NCBI GenBank assembly: GCA_002150815.3
Contig: NDFF03000138.1
Location: forward strand, 162,246-226,245
Reading direction: 5' to 3'
DNA length: 64,000 bases
Origin: Grammothele lineata
Taxonomy: Eukaryota > Basidiomycota > Agaricomycetes > Polyporales > Polyporaceae
Shown here: piece after piece, positions 46,547 through 58,196 of the stretch
Layout: each line of letters opens with the position of its first letter
Numbering within the stretch: the stretch's first letter is position 1
The notes under the pieces: model-generated
Databases searched by the model: none
Told to the model about the DNA's origin: nothing
What the model saw: only the letters and a program-made list of their open reading frames with translations
Made by a program: the position numbers and the translations under genes

Positions 46547-48990
46547 TCAGGAGATCATGTTGATGACTTCGTTCGAGGACACTCCGGGAAATACTTCCAC
46601 ATCTGCATCGACCTCGCATACCGTCGACTCGCCCGCGGGCAGCTAGGATAGTGAGATGTGTGAGCTTCAATATTCGTGCTCGGTGGATTCAAGAAGCTGA
46701 CCGTGTCGTTGTTCAAGTACGTTTGAATAATTCCTGCAACGCATTCTGACGGCTCTGCAAGACTAGAGTGCTGAAGAAGAGCCGCAGAATCAGGCACTAT
46801 TGATGGCCGAGACGAGGAGAACCCGAACTCACCCCGAAGCCGTGCTGGCGAACGAGCACTGCGCTTTCGCCCATAACATCCGCGAGCGCCTTCGCTTGAG
46901 CGAATGGCGTTACTGGGTCGAACTGGCTCGTAGTCAGTACATTACACCGCAAGTTTGAGCAGAAGCCGCAGCGTACCGTGTTGCCTATGACGAGAGCAGG
47001 GCGGGAGAGTTTCTTGTCGAACGGCCCCTGGTACCGTTCCACGGCGCGGACAGGCCAGAACGGGCAGTAGAACCCATCCACCGGCCAGATAGCACCGACT
47101 GTCATGTAGACGCTCGTCAGCGTACGAATGCAAGGATTAAATAGGAGTAATGAGGGCGTACAGAGAGGGGAGACTGTCTGTGTCACGTTGACGAGACGGT
47201 TGAAGACAGTCGTCATGTTCGTACCGTCGGCGTCCACGCTGTCGCCGCAGTAGATGGAGGCCTCTACGAATCCAGAGTTGAGAAGGTCGACGGTTGTCTG
47301 GCGCTTCTGCCTGATGGTACCAGGAAGATGTTCACAGTGTCAGTGGCTAGAGGCGCTGTGGCGGTAGAGGACAGACCTGCGACGGCCGAACTTGGCAGAG
47401 GTGGGACTGAGAGACGCGCCCGACTCCGTTTGTACTTCGTTGATATCGCGTGCCAGCCCGTCATTCGCGGAGGCGTTCCAGAGAGGGGGCGTATAGAGCG
47501 CAAAGGCGATATCCACTGTGTGGTGGCCAGTGAGAATAATCATAGGAGGACATTATCCGGCTGGCCACCTACAACGAAGGGAGGAAGACCTAATCGGCAC
47601 AGAGCCCTTTATCTCGGCAGAGTGCGCGGCCTGTCGAAGAACATTGTGGTTAGCGTCAGCAAGAGACTAGTAAGTGCTGCAAATAGGGACGGAGGCAATG
47701 CTCACGTCAATCGCGGACTCGATGAATGCCGCGACATCGCTACCTGTCCACCCTTCCTTCGTCAGGTTGCAGTTGGACGGTCCCGCCAGCGCGCATGCGG
47801 TCGTGAAGCCCTCAAAGACTTTGGGACTGTCTTTGATAGACTCCCCCCAGGCCTGCGAGTAGCATGAGATGGATAGGATAATCGACGTGATAAGAGAACA
47901 GACGCTAACCAGATAGATCTGCTCCTGCGCCGTAAGGGCGACGTTGACAACGCCGTCGATGATTACATGTCCGACCCTCTGTTACCAGCCAATTGAGCAA
48001 ACGAAACGGCCAAGCAAGTCATTTGAGCGTGTGCTCACGTCCGGGAACACTGATGGAGCAAGTCAGCGCACGCTCCTGGTCGTCAATTGGCACACGAACA
48101 ACTCACTGTTCACGAACCAAGCTCCTAGAAGCGTCCCATAGGAGATGCCCCAGTAATTCACCGAGGCACCAAGCCCGTCCAGGGCGTCCGCCATGGCAGC
48201 CATGTCGCGCGCGTTGGCAGCGGTACCGATGTACTGGAGCGTCCCTCCATTGGCCGCGCCTACACACCGTTCCCCGAGAGCGACATATTTCTCCTGCATC
48301 ACGGGGGCCTGCGCGAGGAGTGCGGAAATGTCGGTTGGGTCGGTGAAGTTGTCTGACCAGCCGATGCCGAGGAGCTCGATGGTGTCGTTGAAGAACGTGG
48401 TGTATTCTTGTGGCGTCTCGAAGCATATGATCTCGCTCGGTCTAAATGTAAGATACGTGAGTGAAGCTCTGCGGGCGGAGGGGGTGCGAGACACCTACTG
48501 GGTAACGGTGCCGACGCCGCGGGGGTCCCAGCTGACTATGTCGTAATTCCCTCCGGTGGTGTTCATAAGGAACATCCCTGAACTAGCGACGAAGCTGACA
48601 CCGCTCTCGCCGGGCCCCCCTGCTCGCCGGCGGTCAGTGTTTCAACGAAAAGCCTAGAATAGAGTCATGGATTGACGGACCGGGGTTGACGAACAGCGTG
48701 CCCTTCCGTTCCCCCGTGGCGTTCACCTTAATGAGAGAAAGACGGCCAGTCCCGGCAGAAGTATCACTGTAGTCCAGAGGGATCTGGAAGAGGGCGCAAT
48801 CTATAGGGAAGGCAGCGGATGCCACGCTGGGATCGCATGGCGCCCACTCGACGTCGGTCTGGGAGTTACAGCTCTTCGTCAGTACATGGATGCGTGGTGA
48901 TATAGGGCACACGCTTACCGTTAAAACGGCCGCGAAGGAACGTGACAGGCTCGCAAGGAGCACAGCTAGTACCGTTGACAGTCGCAACAT
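46547..48990 (-). CDS. Secreted alpha/beta-hydrolase, TAP/S33 type, copy 2
   Basis: Tandem paralogue of the gene at 43210-45707. Exons: 48990-48919, 48873-48681, 48619-48499, 48441-48107, 48049-48039, 47978-47910, 47852-47706, 47630-47573, 47515-47377, 47310-47162, 47098-46833, 46770-46702, 46642-46547; 574 residues. A signal peptide (LRLSTVLAVLLASLSRSFAA) precedes WAPCDPS and VNPGGPGESGVSFVASSG. The nucleophile is in YWGISYGTLLGAW, the acid in QFDPVTPFAQA, and the histidine in HGFGHSSLAEPSECV. Exon lengths match copy 1 at most positions, including an 11-nt microexon encoding the end of NMFPD. Here the intron at 47705-47631 has a normal GTGAGC donor. Between GNT and QFDPVTPF the frame reads straight through 51 nt with no acceptable acceptor. 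An earlier in-frame ATG exists upstream; the one before the signal peptide was preferred. Confidence 0.9.
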
Positions 48991-49854
48991 TCTGTTGGGG
49001 CGCGATGTTTTATTCGCGTAGAAGGTAGTGTTGAAGGAAGAAGTCTGCACTTGAACACAGCGGTGAGCGTGCATATAGAACAGACCGTATATATAAATAT
49101 GCTATACTGAGACAGCATCGCGGCTGCCGAGGAGCGTCAGGTTCGAGTCAAAGACGACTGGAGTCCCGAGGCGTGATGGCAATGCCGCATGACCGCGTGT
49201 GCATGCAGGTCCTCGTTGGCGCACCGCAATCGGCCCGGGGTGTACTCGGGTACACAGACCTGTGAAACTGGAGGACCAGACAGGTAGGAGAAAGGGACCT
49301 CTGCGATGTTGACAGCCAACACCCTCCCCTGTGCCTCCGATGAGCTCGCTCATTCGGATTTCTTATGGACCATACTGAGATCCAAAAGTGACTTTTCACA
49401 ACTTTGCTGGCCGTCTCTTCTCGTAGCCTATGTGGGCTCGTGCGACGGAACTGGGGCTGTACAAGACCTGTCATTCTATTGAATGCGTGGCTGTGTGGCA
49501 AAAACATCATGTGAAGCCTTGGGGGCCTGCGATCAATTATGAAACAATGAGAACTCGGGGTTACAACTTGCCAGTCGTTCAACAGCTGGCCCAAGTCGGA
49601 GAGACTCGGAGCGCGTTGCAACAAGTCGCGTATTGGGGGTCGAAGTTCTTAACATACTCATGCTCTCAAACGCTCTTCAAGCCTTGGTGTGGATAACATG
49701 GTGGTAGGGGAACTTGCCAGTGTGTGCAGCTACATAGACGCCGGAGAGCGTGCCCGATTGGTACACCTCGAAGCGCCCGACGCGCCCCGAATTTCTGCAG
49801 CGCGTCCGACGCGCCGGCTCGTCCGTCACGCTCTCGTTCCTCCTCTCCGCGACC
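48991..49854. other. Divergent spacer between hydrolase copy 2 and the mL38 gene
   Basis: 864 bp. A TATATATA-type element at about 49088-49096 lies roughly 100 bp before the hydrolase start codon. The sequence toward 49854 must contain the mL38 promoter. Open frames at 49102-49353 on the minus strand have no recognisable domain. Confidence 0.45.
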
Positions 49855-51442
49855 ATGCTCGCCCTGCGCCGTCTGCCTCGCTACGCGCCCAGGCTGACCC
49901 GGGTCCGCTGCAATGCAACCCTTGACGCCGCCCCCGCTGCATCCTCAGCGGCCGCCCCGCCTCCCCCGCCTGTGACAGCGAAGCCGACGCCGACGTCTAC
50001 ATCGTCGCCCACACCTGCTCCCGCTGCGACGGAGGCCGAAGGAGAGGGGAAGGAGGGAGAGAAGAAAGCGTACACAGGCCCCCGAAGGCGGCCGCACATC
50101 ACGCTCGAGCAGCCGCGCGAGTGGTGCCGGCCGCTCGCCAAGGGCGTCGAGCCCGCGTACGACCTCGCGCTGCAGTACGTCCTGCGCGACGCCGCGGCGC
50201 TCCGGGGGGAGCTGAAGGAGTTGCGGCGGGCGTTAGGGAAGGAGGAGGCAAAGGCGGAGGGGGAGAGGGACGAGGCGAGGGTGGAGGAGATGCGGGCGAA
50301 GGTGAAGGTTCTGGAGGTGCAGAGCGAGGTGAACCTCCCGGACGTGAGGTGGAAGGCGAGGAATGGCATGGGTGCGTTGGGGGTTTGGTGTTGGTGGCTG
50401 AGAACGCAGGGATGTGCTGACACGGCGTTTCTAGCCGACCTCAGCAAGCCTATTTACAGGCACTTGGTCGAGCAGAGGTGGAGAGAGGAAGGGGCACTCG
50501 ACTTGCTGGTACGTCGAACAATGCTTCCATCGCGCAAGGACACTATTTATGACACAAATGATTCATTGCCAGATGGAGCGTATCTACCAGATGAACGTCG
50601 TTCCCGACATGCTTCCCGAACTCCACCCCTCATTCGATCTCCGTATCCGGTACCTCGCCCCTGCTCCGAAGGACAACTACTTGCGTACTCGTGTAAAGCG
50701 CAAGCACAGGCAAGTGGAGCCTGGCATTTTCCTCACTCCTGAGCAGGTACGCTGTGGTCGTGTGTACGAGCGGAGGCGCACGCTCAAAGTTTGCATCATT
50801 ATCATAGACGAGGCGGCCTCCAGAAATATACACGACGCTGTTCCACACCGACACGCGCCTGTACACGCTGATGATGGTTGACCTCGACGTCCCCGACCCG
50901 GAAAACGAGACGTTCACTACGTACCTGCATTGGTTCCAGTACGTTGCTACTAGGCTACTTGTAGTGCCTGCACTAACTTGTCACAGGCCCAACATTCTCC
51001 TATCTGCATCGACACCGTCGCCGTCTGTCCCCTTGAACACGCACACGCCCTATGTTCCGCCGCACCCGCAGCGCGGGACGCCCTACCACCGTTACGTGTT
51101 GCTCATGCTCCCTCAAGCGTCGGCCACGGAGCCCGTCGACATCCCGCAGTTCCAGGAGGCCGACAGGCTGGGCTTCAACTTCCGTGCGCTCGCCGAGCAG
51201 TACGGGTTCGATGGAGCGCGGGGCGGCGGAGCGCACATGTGGCGGTCCGAGTGGGATGAGACGGTCTCGCACATCTACGAACACACGCTCAGTAAGTGTC
51301 GGTGTCATCATGCGTGGGCGGCGGTGCTGATGAGCTATGGAACTGCGCCTCCGCGCCTGCAGAGAAGCCGGAGCCGCGGTTTGGGAAGATGCCGAGGCCG
51401 GACCGGTATGCGGAGTTCAGGAACTCCAAAAAGTATGTTTAG
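49855..51442 (+). CDS. MRPL35: Mitochondrial large-subunit ribosomal protein mL38 (MRPL35), PEBP fold
   Basis: mL38 is a mitoribosome-specific protein of the 54S subunit built on a phosphatidylethanolamine-binding-protein fold. Exons 49855-50371, 50435-50508, 50573-50746, 50808-50938, 50987-51291 and 51363-51442 give 426 residues. The Arg-rich start MLALRRLPRYAPRLTRVR suits a mitochondrial presequence, followed by a Pro/Thr linker. Diagnostic segments are RRPHITLEQPREWCRPLAKG, a charged helix rich in Glu/Lys/Arg, MNVVPDMLPELHPSFDLRI, EPGIFLTPEQ, TLMMVDLDVPDPENETFTTY, RGTPYHRYVLLMLPQ and the end PRPDRYAEFRNSKKYV. The PEBP part spans about residues 240-400. A housekeeping gene inside the peptidase island. 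Confidence 0.9.
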
Positions 51443-51818
51443 AGGACGGGGTGCTTCTGTGGACAAGGGTGGTAGCTATTGTAGATCGTTGTCTAATGCA
51501 AGGTTGCACACTATTCATGGCGTCGGTGAGAACGAATGTACAGAGAATGCAGCACAGGCAGTGGCACATCATCATGCATGAGTGGACGCTGCGGTGCAGA
51601 TCCGTGCAAGGAGCGCGCCTGCCGCAGGGTTGCCGGGCAGTCTAGAGAGCATCGGGCTAGCATCGGGCGGGTGGATCTGCTTGGCGACGACGGCTGGGCG
51701 ACGGTTAATACGCCCAGCATGCGCCCTCCACCTCCTTCGTCTTCCTCCTCTGCTCGCTCTCCTCCGCGCTCTTCATACACCCCTATCTACCCTCAGTCTC
51801 TGCGCCGCATCCACCGCC
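51443..51818. other. Intergenic between mL38 and the Sel1-repeat gene
   Basis: 376 bp; pyrimidine-rich near the end, as expected for a leader sequence. The open frame of the next gene extends upstream into this stretch, but without an ATG. Confidence 0.5.
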
Positions 51819-53652
51819 ATGGCGCAGCTGTCTGCGCAGCAGCCGCAGCTCACGCCGAACCTTCACGACTCGTCACCACTCAACTCCCTTATACGAAAGA
51901 CATCCGCGCGCCGTACCAATGGCCACCGACCACCCAACCTCGAGCCACACACCCCGCCCCGCTCTGCGGCGTCGAGCGACTCCGCGCCCCCGCCGCACTC
52001 GCCCATCCTCCACGCCAACTTCCGCACGTCTACTTCGTCCGCTGCGACGACCGTCTACCCCGACGGCGCGAGCATGCGCACCATCTCCTGGGACGCCCGC
52101 TCGGGTTCAGGCCCCTCTTCCCCATCCAGCGGATACACCTTCCGCGGCCCGAACCAAGCCCACGAGTCCGTCGCATCCTACGATCTTGACAGTATCACGA
52201 ACCGCTACCGCGACACCTGGCGCTCGTCCGGCGCCGTTGACTTGCCCTCCGTGTATGACCCCCCAGACGTGCCAGATATCCCCACCGTTGTCGTCTCCGC
52301 CGCCCCCGAACATGAGCCCGCGCATGACCCGTACGCCATGCCCGGGGGACGCGCCCCGTCGCGCGTGCCTGTAGGCCAAGGCGGCAGCGGCATCAACTTC
52401 TCGAGACCGGTGCAGCCCGGCGGGGCCATCGGTACGCCCGATTCCGAGGAACGCAAACGCGAGGTGCTCCTCCGGAACGCGCACTCGCCGCACTCGCCGT
52501 TGAACTCGCCATCGCTCACCTCCCTGCACTCGCCAATAAGCCCGGGCGCCGCGAGCACGCGCGGCGCCCCGTCCCCCTCCCCCTCCGCGTCTGCCTTCGG
52601 CTCTTCGCGCCCCGTCACCCCAACGTCGGCAGGGCAGCCGTCCCCGTCCTCCCCCTCGTTCTCGCTCCCGCCTCCCTCAGCCCCCGCGCTCTCTTCGCAC
52701 CGCGTCGACTCCTCCACGAGCGTGTACTCCAACTACTCGTACTACGAGCTCCCGCCCACCCCGACCGGGACCGGCTCCCAGTTCCCCGCCCCACCTGCGT
52801 CCGCGCCCCCGGGCACGACAAGCACCCCCGGGGCCCCACCGCAGCGCGCGCGCACCAAGTCCTCCGCGAGCCAGAACCGGCCCCACGGCGGCGCTTCTGA
52901 GGGGCAGGGGCAGCAGCAGCAGCAGCCGAGGGGGGAGCCGCAGACGGCGCAGGACTGGCTCCAGCTGGGGATCCAGCACCACCTCGAGAACAGGCTGGAG
53001 GAGTCGGCGCGCGCGTTCGAGCGGAGCGCGACGCTGGGTGGGGGGTGCGGTGTTGGTATGCTCATGTGGGGGCTCGCGCAGCGGCATGGGTGGGGCGTGC
53101 CGAAGGACGAGGCGACGGGGTTTAAGTGGTTGAGGCGCGCGGCGGAGTTGGCGGTCGCGGATCTGGAGAGTAATGGGAAGCAGCAGGGGGATATGAGTGC
53201 TGTTAGGGTGAGTGTTACGCTCTTTATTGGGGAGGATGGAGTGGCTGATGGAGGTCTGTGAGCAGTCGGAGCTGGTGCTCGCGATCTATGAGGTCGGACA
53301 GAGCTTCTTCCGAGGATGGGGCGTGCAGAAGGACAAGGAAATGGCGGTGGTACGTGTTCTTCGGTCTCCATTGCATAGATAGTTTCGTTCTCATCCCTGG
53401 GTTACAGCAATACTACCGGGTAGCGGCGCGACTTGGCGACCCCGACGCACAACAAGAGCTCGCATTCTGCCTCCTCAACGGCAAAGGCTGCAAGAAAGAC
53501 AAGAAAGAATCGGCGAAGTGGTACCGCGCTGCAGTACGTGTCCGCAAACTATCTACGTTCCACTCCCGTCTGACATGTCCTTGCCCCTTCAGGTCCAGCA
53601 AGGCGTGAGCGACATCGGGCTGGCCTGGATATACAAAGAGAAGTACCAGTGA
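51819..53652 (+). CDS. Sel1-repeat protein with long disordered N-terminus
   Basis: Exons 51819-53207, 53266-53349, 53408-53533 and 53593-53652 give 552 residues. The first 360 residues are Ser/Pro-rich and apparently disordered. Sel1-like (TPR-related) repeats begin at about 380: AQDWLQLGIQHHLENRLEES, ARAFERSATLGGGCGVGMLM, QRHGWGVPKDEATGFKWLRR, SFFRGWGVQKDKEMAV, then YYRVAARLGDPDAQQELAFC and LNGKGCKKDKKESAKWYRAA. The protein ends GLAWIYKEKYQ. Fungal proteins of this layout include yeast Dsf2 and Chs4/Skt5-like activators; I cannot choose between them. Such repeats usually mediate protein binding. The ATG before AQLSAQQPQL was used because the open frame upstream has no ATG. Confidence 0.85.
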
Positions 53653-54330
53653 AGGAGGCTCGCAGGACGATATACCCCCCTCTCGCACGATACCGACTTA
53701 CCCGCCTTCGACGTTCGACGTTCGACTGCATACCCCTTTACCCGACCTCAAATTCAATCCACCTACGCCAACCACTCACACACGCTTTCGCTGTAGTACT
53801 AGTATGCGCTCTGCTTGGATCTTGGTCCGCCTTTTGCTGTATCATTATTTGGTCTTGGGACGTAGATGAAATCTGGGTTTTTGTTCGTCTCCCCTCGTGC
53901 TAGCGTCAACCACGAAGCGGAAAAATGCTCTATGCCAGGCTCTGGGTAACGGGGTACATTGCGAGCCAATGGAGTGGGCCTTCACAGCAATCTTGCTCGT
54001 CCCATACAGCCGGAGTTTGGGACTTGAAAGCCTAGTGCGCAACGATTGTAAACCCAGTGAGCGTGTAAGCTGTTGACTCGGAAACCGCTGGACTGGGCGC
54101 AACGAGATTGATACTTGAGATACCTATGCCGTCATTACCATTGTCAAGGGGCGCGGATGCGATGTTGTTGAGAAACCTGATTTTGCGAGAAGCTGCTCCC
54201 AAGATGAAAGTTGGGGTTGTGTAGGGCACCAGAGACCAATGGGCTTTAACAGGTTTGAAATCACAAAACTTAATACTCCGTCTTGGAGGGATCTCTGGGA
54301 GGGATCAAGTGGAGAGTGGAGAAAAGATTG
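53653..54330. other. Intergenic before tRNA copy 3
   Basis: 678 bp including the 3' UTR of the Sel1-repeat gene. Short open frames only; nothing else recognised. A TTTT run just beyond the 3' end of tRNA copy 3 (54322-54325 on the minus strand) can act as its terminator. Confidence 0.5.
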
Positions 54331-54416
54331 CTGCCCCAGTGAGGCTCGAACTCACGACCTTCCGATTGCGACTGCAAGTAACAGTCGGACGCTGTAACCA
54401 ACTCAGCCATGGGGCA
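54331..54416 (-). tRNA. tRNA-Asn (GTT), copy 3, with a 12-nt intron
   Basis: Base-for-base identical to copy 1, intron included, but on the opposite strand. It lies 220 bp beyond the stop codon of S28 copy B. Terminator-like TTTT follows the gene. Confidence 0.94.
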
Positions 54417-54634
54417 TACATTGAGGGTTGAGTAAAGAACGTCATCACTCGACTGGCCGCTCGCTCGCTCATTCTCCAGTGAAGTCAGCGTTGAAGGCGA
54501 GGCGAGGATAGACATCACCCTTCGTTGGTCACTCGTAATCGACAACTGAACTCCCAAGTACTCGTCGGAATCCGCTTTATTGAGCCATTTAACATGACAA
54601 ACAGCCACAGATCTGATCCCGCGCCAGGAAGAAC

Positions 54635-56969
54635 TCATGCATTGGACGGCGGCTTGAAATCTTTCAGCCATTCCGTCACGAACGCAATCTCCTGCTGGTG
54701 GATATCATGTATGAAGGGAGGTTCCGCACTCGGGTCGGCCAGCCCGTTCTCGTCCCAATGGTGCCCAGAAACGTCTGTGTAGTAGCGTGAAAAATTGAGT
54801 CATGCAACAAGGCATGCGAATGGACGAGACGGAGGAGACGTACTGCCGATGAGCTTGAACGGGCGCAAAACTGTGTCCTGGCGCGGATGGGCGCGCGGGT
54901 CCGGGCTGTGCGGTGTGTCGCCTCGCCACGGGTCGCCTGGAAGATGAAATAAGTCAGCGTTCAGCGTCGTACGCGGACCGACGTGCAAAAGGAAAGGGCG
55001 AGCGTTCGTACCCTGGCCATCGATGATCGCGAGTCTGTCGGCGGCGATATTGTATCCCCCGAGCTTGTTGACGTCTTCGACATTTGGGAATGGCGGAACC
55101 GTGAAGTGCTCGCCCGGGGGGAAGGCCTAAATACGACGTCTCGTCAGACTGTTTGAAGACCCTAGCATCGGACAAGATCCGGGTACAAACCAGCTTGCAC
55201 GTAAGTTCACCATAGTCGACGGTCATCAGCTTAGATATAATACGAGGGGTAGAAGGATCTTGCGGTGGCGTCTGTAGGAAATGCGCTATAAGCGTATGGA
55301 TCGGGTCATCCGTATGAAGTCAACACACCATGTAGAAGCCCCACTGGGTGCAAACTTGGAATGGCCACGTTCGCCAAGTCTGGGATAGGTCCGTCTGCTC
55401 ATAGAATTCCTTGTCGGTGATGGTCCCGAAGCACTAGGATATGCATTGTAAGACGACAGAGTGATGCTAGACGCGTGACGAACTGAGTTCTGCTCATCTG
55501 GAGCGCATCGCGAAGAGAAATGCTATGGTCGACAGTAAGCGGGTACACGACCTAGCAAGGCTACCAGTGAGTATTTACCTTGATGATATACTGGGCGTAC
55601 GTGAATGTCGAGTTTTTCACGGTGATACCCCGCGGCGTCGCCACCGTCGCATTATCCGGTAGACCGAGCGCTGCACAAAAATTGGCAAACGAGTTGCTGC
55701 TGATGGACGGGTCCCAGTTTATTGACTGCCACGCGCCAAGCGGTTCCTATACAAACGACGAGTCATTCAAAGTAGGCGTTAGTATCACGGCCGGAACCAT
55801 CCCCGCGTCTCGCCGCTTCTAACCAGTGGCAGACCGCAGCGGTAGCGGCGGCGGCGGCGAGACACAACGTGCGAGCGCGCCTGACCCAGAGAACTAAACA
55901 CGCACCGACAAAAGCGACGCAAAGTCGGGGTCGTATGTCAAGTTCTGCAGCCCGAACACGGCCTTGATCGCGTCGTGCTCGGCCTGGGTGCCCTCGAGCA
56001 GCGCGTCGACCTCGTCGATCGTCTCCTCGACGCGCTGCATGCACGCCGCGGGCGCGAACTGGCGGATGATGTCGAAGTAGAACGGCTCCGGGACAGTCGC
56101 GTGCACGACCCCGCTCGAGGAGATCGCGCCGAAGACGAGGTCCGGGTAGAGCACGCGCATGTGCGCGGCGCGCGCGCCGCCGTAGGAGCCCTGTGGGAAG
56201 CGAGTGTGGAGTCACGGTGAGCCACGATGCGATTGCGATCGGACGCGGCGAGCGAGGCCACGCGGGAGCGGGGATATTTTTGCGGCGGGAGCATATGGGG
56301 GAAGACTGGAAGAGAGGGGACTAACGCCGTAGTAGATCCACGGAGTCCCGGGGGCCGTTAGGTCGGCGTCAATGCCGGGGAAGGTGACGTTGTCTATGAA
56401 GTTGGCAGAGTCTGCGGCGGCTTGCTCGTTGCTCAACCATCTGGAGAAAGTTTGGAGCATCGTTAGGCTCTGATGATATGCGTTACGGAGGGTCGTTACC
56501 TTAGAGAGTCCGTCGTGAAGTTCTGGACGGGAATGGATTCTCCTGCAAGCTCCCATCAGGCAAATGAATTTGACTGTGCTAGGGTTCTCGTACCGTAATA
56601 TCTGTGCTCCAGTATGATGCCGAGGCCGTTAGTCGCGTTAGCGAGAATGTTAACGATGCCGGTGTCGAGGATAGGAATCCGCTCGTCGCCGGGACCCTCC
56701 CCAGCCTCGAAGACAATGACGGGTCCGCCGGGCTTGTAGTGCCTATCACTAAGCCAGTACCGTTGCTGCCAGGTGTGACCCGTGTCGGTGAAGTGGTCTA
56801 GAGGTTGAGTGAAATTGTACTGGGGGAACTCGGGGGAGCTCTGGCGTTTGGCAACCGAGGCGGGCCGTCTAGCTCCCAACTTCACTGCAAGTGGGTGCAC
56901 AGGCGTGAGCGCCCTCACCTCGCCCACGGCAAGCGCGACCGCGCCAAGAAGGAAGAAACCAGACCGCAT
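54635..56969 (-). CDS. Secreted serine peptidase, family S28, copy B
   Basis: Paralogue of S28 copy A in the opposite orientation. Exons: 56969-56594, 56542-56500, 56440-56326, 56190-55906, 55746-55579, 55522-55484, 55433-55329, 55271-55191, 55126-55012, 54936-54844, 54774-54635; 519 residues. A signal peptide (RSGFFLLGAVALAVGEVRA) precedes NFTQPLDHFTDTGHTWQQRY. The nucleophile is in GSYGGARAAHM (Ser180), the acid in DPWRGDTPHSP and the histidine in VSGHHWDENG. Exons 2, 3 and 5-10 have the same lengths as in copy A (43, 115, 168, 39, 105, 81, 115, 93 nt), so the copies arose after the intron pattern was fixed. Introns 3 and 4 (135 and 159 nt) are longer than the corresponding ones in copy A (68 and 82 nt). 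A TATA element lies about 40 bp upstream. Confidence 0.94.
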
Positions 56970-57512
56970 GTTGGAGGCGCAGGAATCAGTCGGCGGTGAG
57001 GGGAACTCTTATATGCAGTTACGTGAAGGAGCGCTAGGCCACCGACCGCCCGGCCACTATGATGCTGTTCATACAACTCGCGGCGGCCCGCCATCGGAGA
57101 GACTCGACAGAGTGCTCCGGAGTTGGAAAGCTATCGCTGTAGGCGAACATGCGGTGAGTGCTGGATTGGAAGCGTCCATCAGCCATACAATTGCTTGAAC
57201 TGGCAATCGGTTCGGCGTACCCCCTGTAGCAGCACGAGGACATAGAAGGTCCAGCACATGTTAAGCCTTCGCGAAGGCGAGCATCCTTCGCACACCAGCA
57301 CGCAGGACAATCTCAATAGATATTGATACGAGGAACGAGCTGTGGTCGTATATGTTATTTGGGAAGTCGGGGAGTCCGGTTAAGAAGTTGTTGGATGACA
57401 AGTTGGGATCGGTTTTGTGGCGTTCGGCGACGCGGGCCTTGTGCGGGCCAATCGATGGTAAGAACGCACGATAGAAGCGGAATAAACTGTCACAAGATCA
57501 AAAATGAATGCG
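56970..57512. other. Spacer between S28 copy B and tRNA copy 4
   Basis: 543 bp with the S28 copy B promoter; a TATA-like element at 57008-57013 reads ATATAA on the minus strand. No gene found. Confidence 0.5.
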
Positions 57513-57598
57513 TGCCCCATGGCTGAGTTGGTTACAGCGTCCGACTGTTACTTACAGCCGCAATCGGAAGGTCGTGAGTTCGAGCCTCACTGGGGCAG
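57513..57598 (+). tRNA. tRNA-Asn (GTT), copy 4, with a variant 12-nt intron
   Basis: The mature sequence equals copies 1 and 3. Only the intron differs, CTTACAGCCGCA instead of CTTGCAGTCGCA; one change replaces a base that can pair with the anticodon stem. A T5 terminator lies at about 57603-57607. Confidence 0.94.
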
Positions 57599-58196
57599 AA
57601 ACTTTTTGACGGTTTCGAGCGGGCATCGGGGTTGGAGCAGCAACTTTTCGTCTTCTCGTCTTGAGACGTATCTTTGTTAGATCTTGTAGTAGTCTGTACA
57701 CGCCCGGCGGGTGCGGCGTACTCCTTTCTGGCTCGAGGATGCGCCTCACAATCCGAAGTTCGTGTCCAAGACGCATTGACACTTCGCAACACTTGATAGA
57801 TGTCGAATACTGTACGCATTCTCACTCTCACACTAAATTTGGCGTGACATCTGGGGTCCCAGAGCCCATCATTTCCATCCATTTGAAAGACGGAGGCCTA
57901 TCCGCACAGCAGCGCGTCGACCGCAATAAGGTAGTGTACAGATCGTAACGATACACGAAACACACGTCTCGACAGCATGAGGATGGAGGGGAGGAGGATC
58001 GGAGCAGCACAGCGACTCGTCACAACGATACTACGGTAGGGGGGACATCGCCCACGCCCAAGGCGTGGCGGGCCAAGCAAGCTTCTAGACATGCAACAGC
58101 AGGCGAACGAAGGGTATCAACAACACACGGCAGCGTCCGTCGAATGTCCGAGGTCATCGGCGGGCGGCTTTAAGGGAGGGGTGCGCGGCGAGACGC
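57599..58196. other. Intergenic between tRNA copy 4 and the secreted-protein gene
   Basis: 598 bp, mixed composition, with only short open frames. It presumably includes the 3' UTR of the gene that ends at 58197. Confidence 0.5.
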
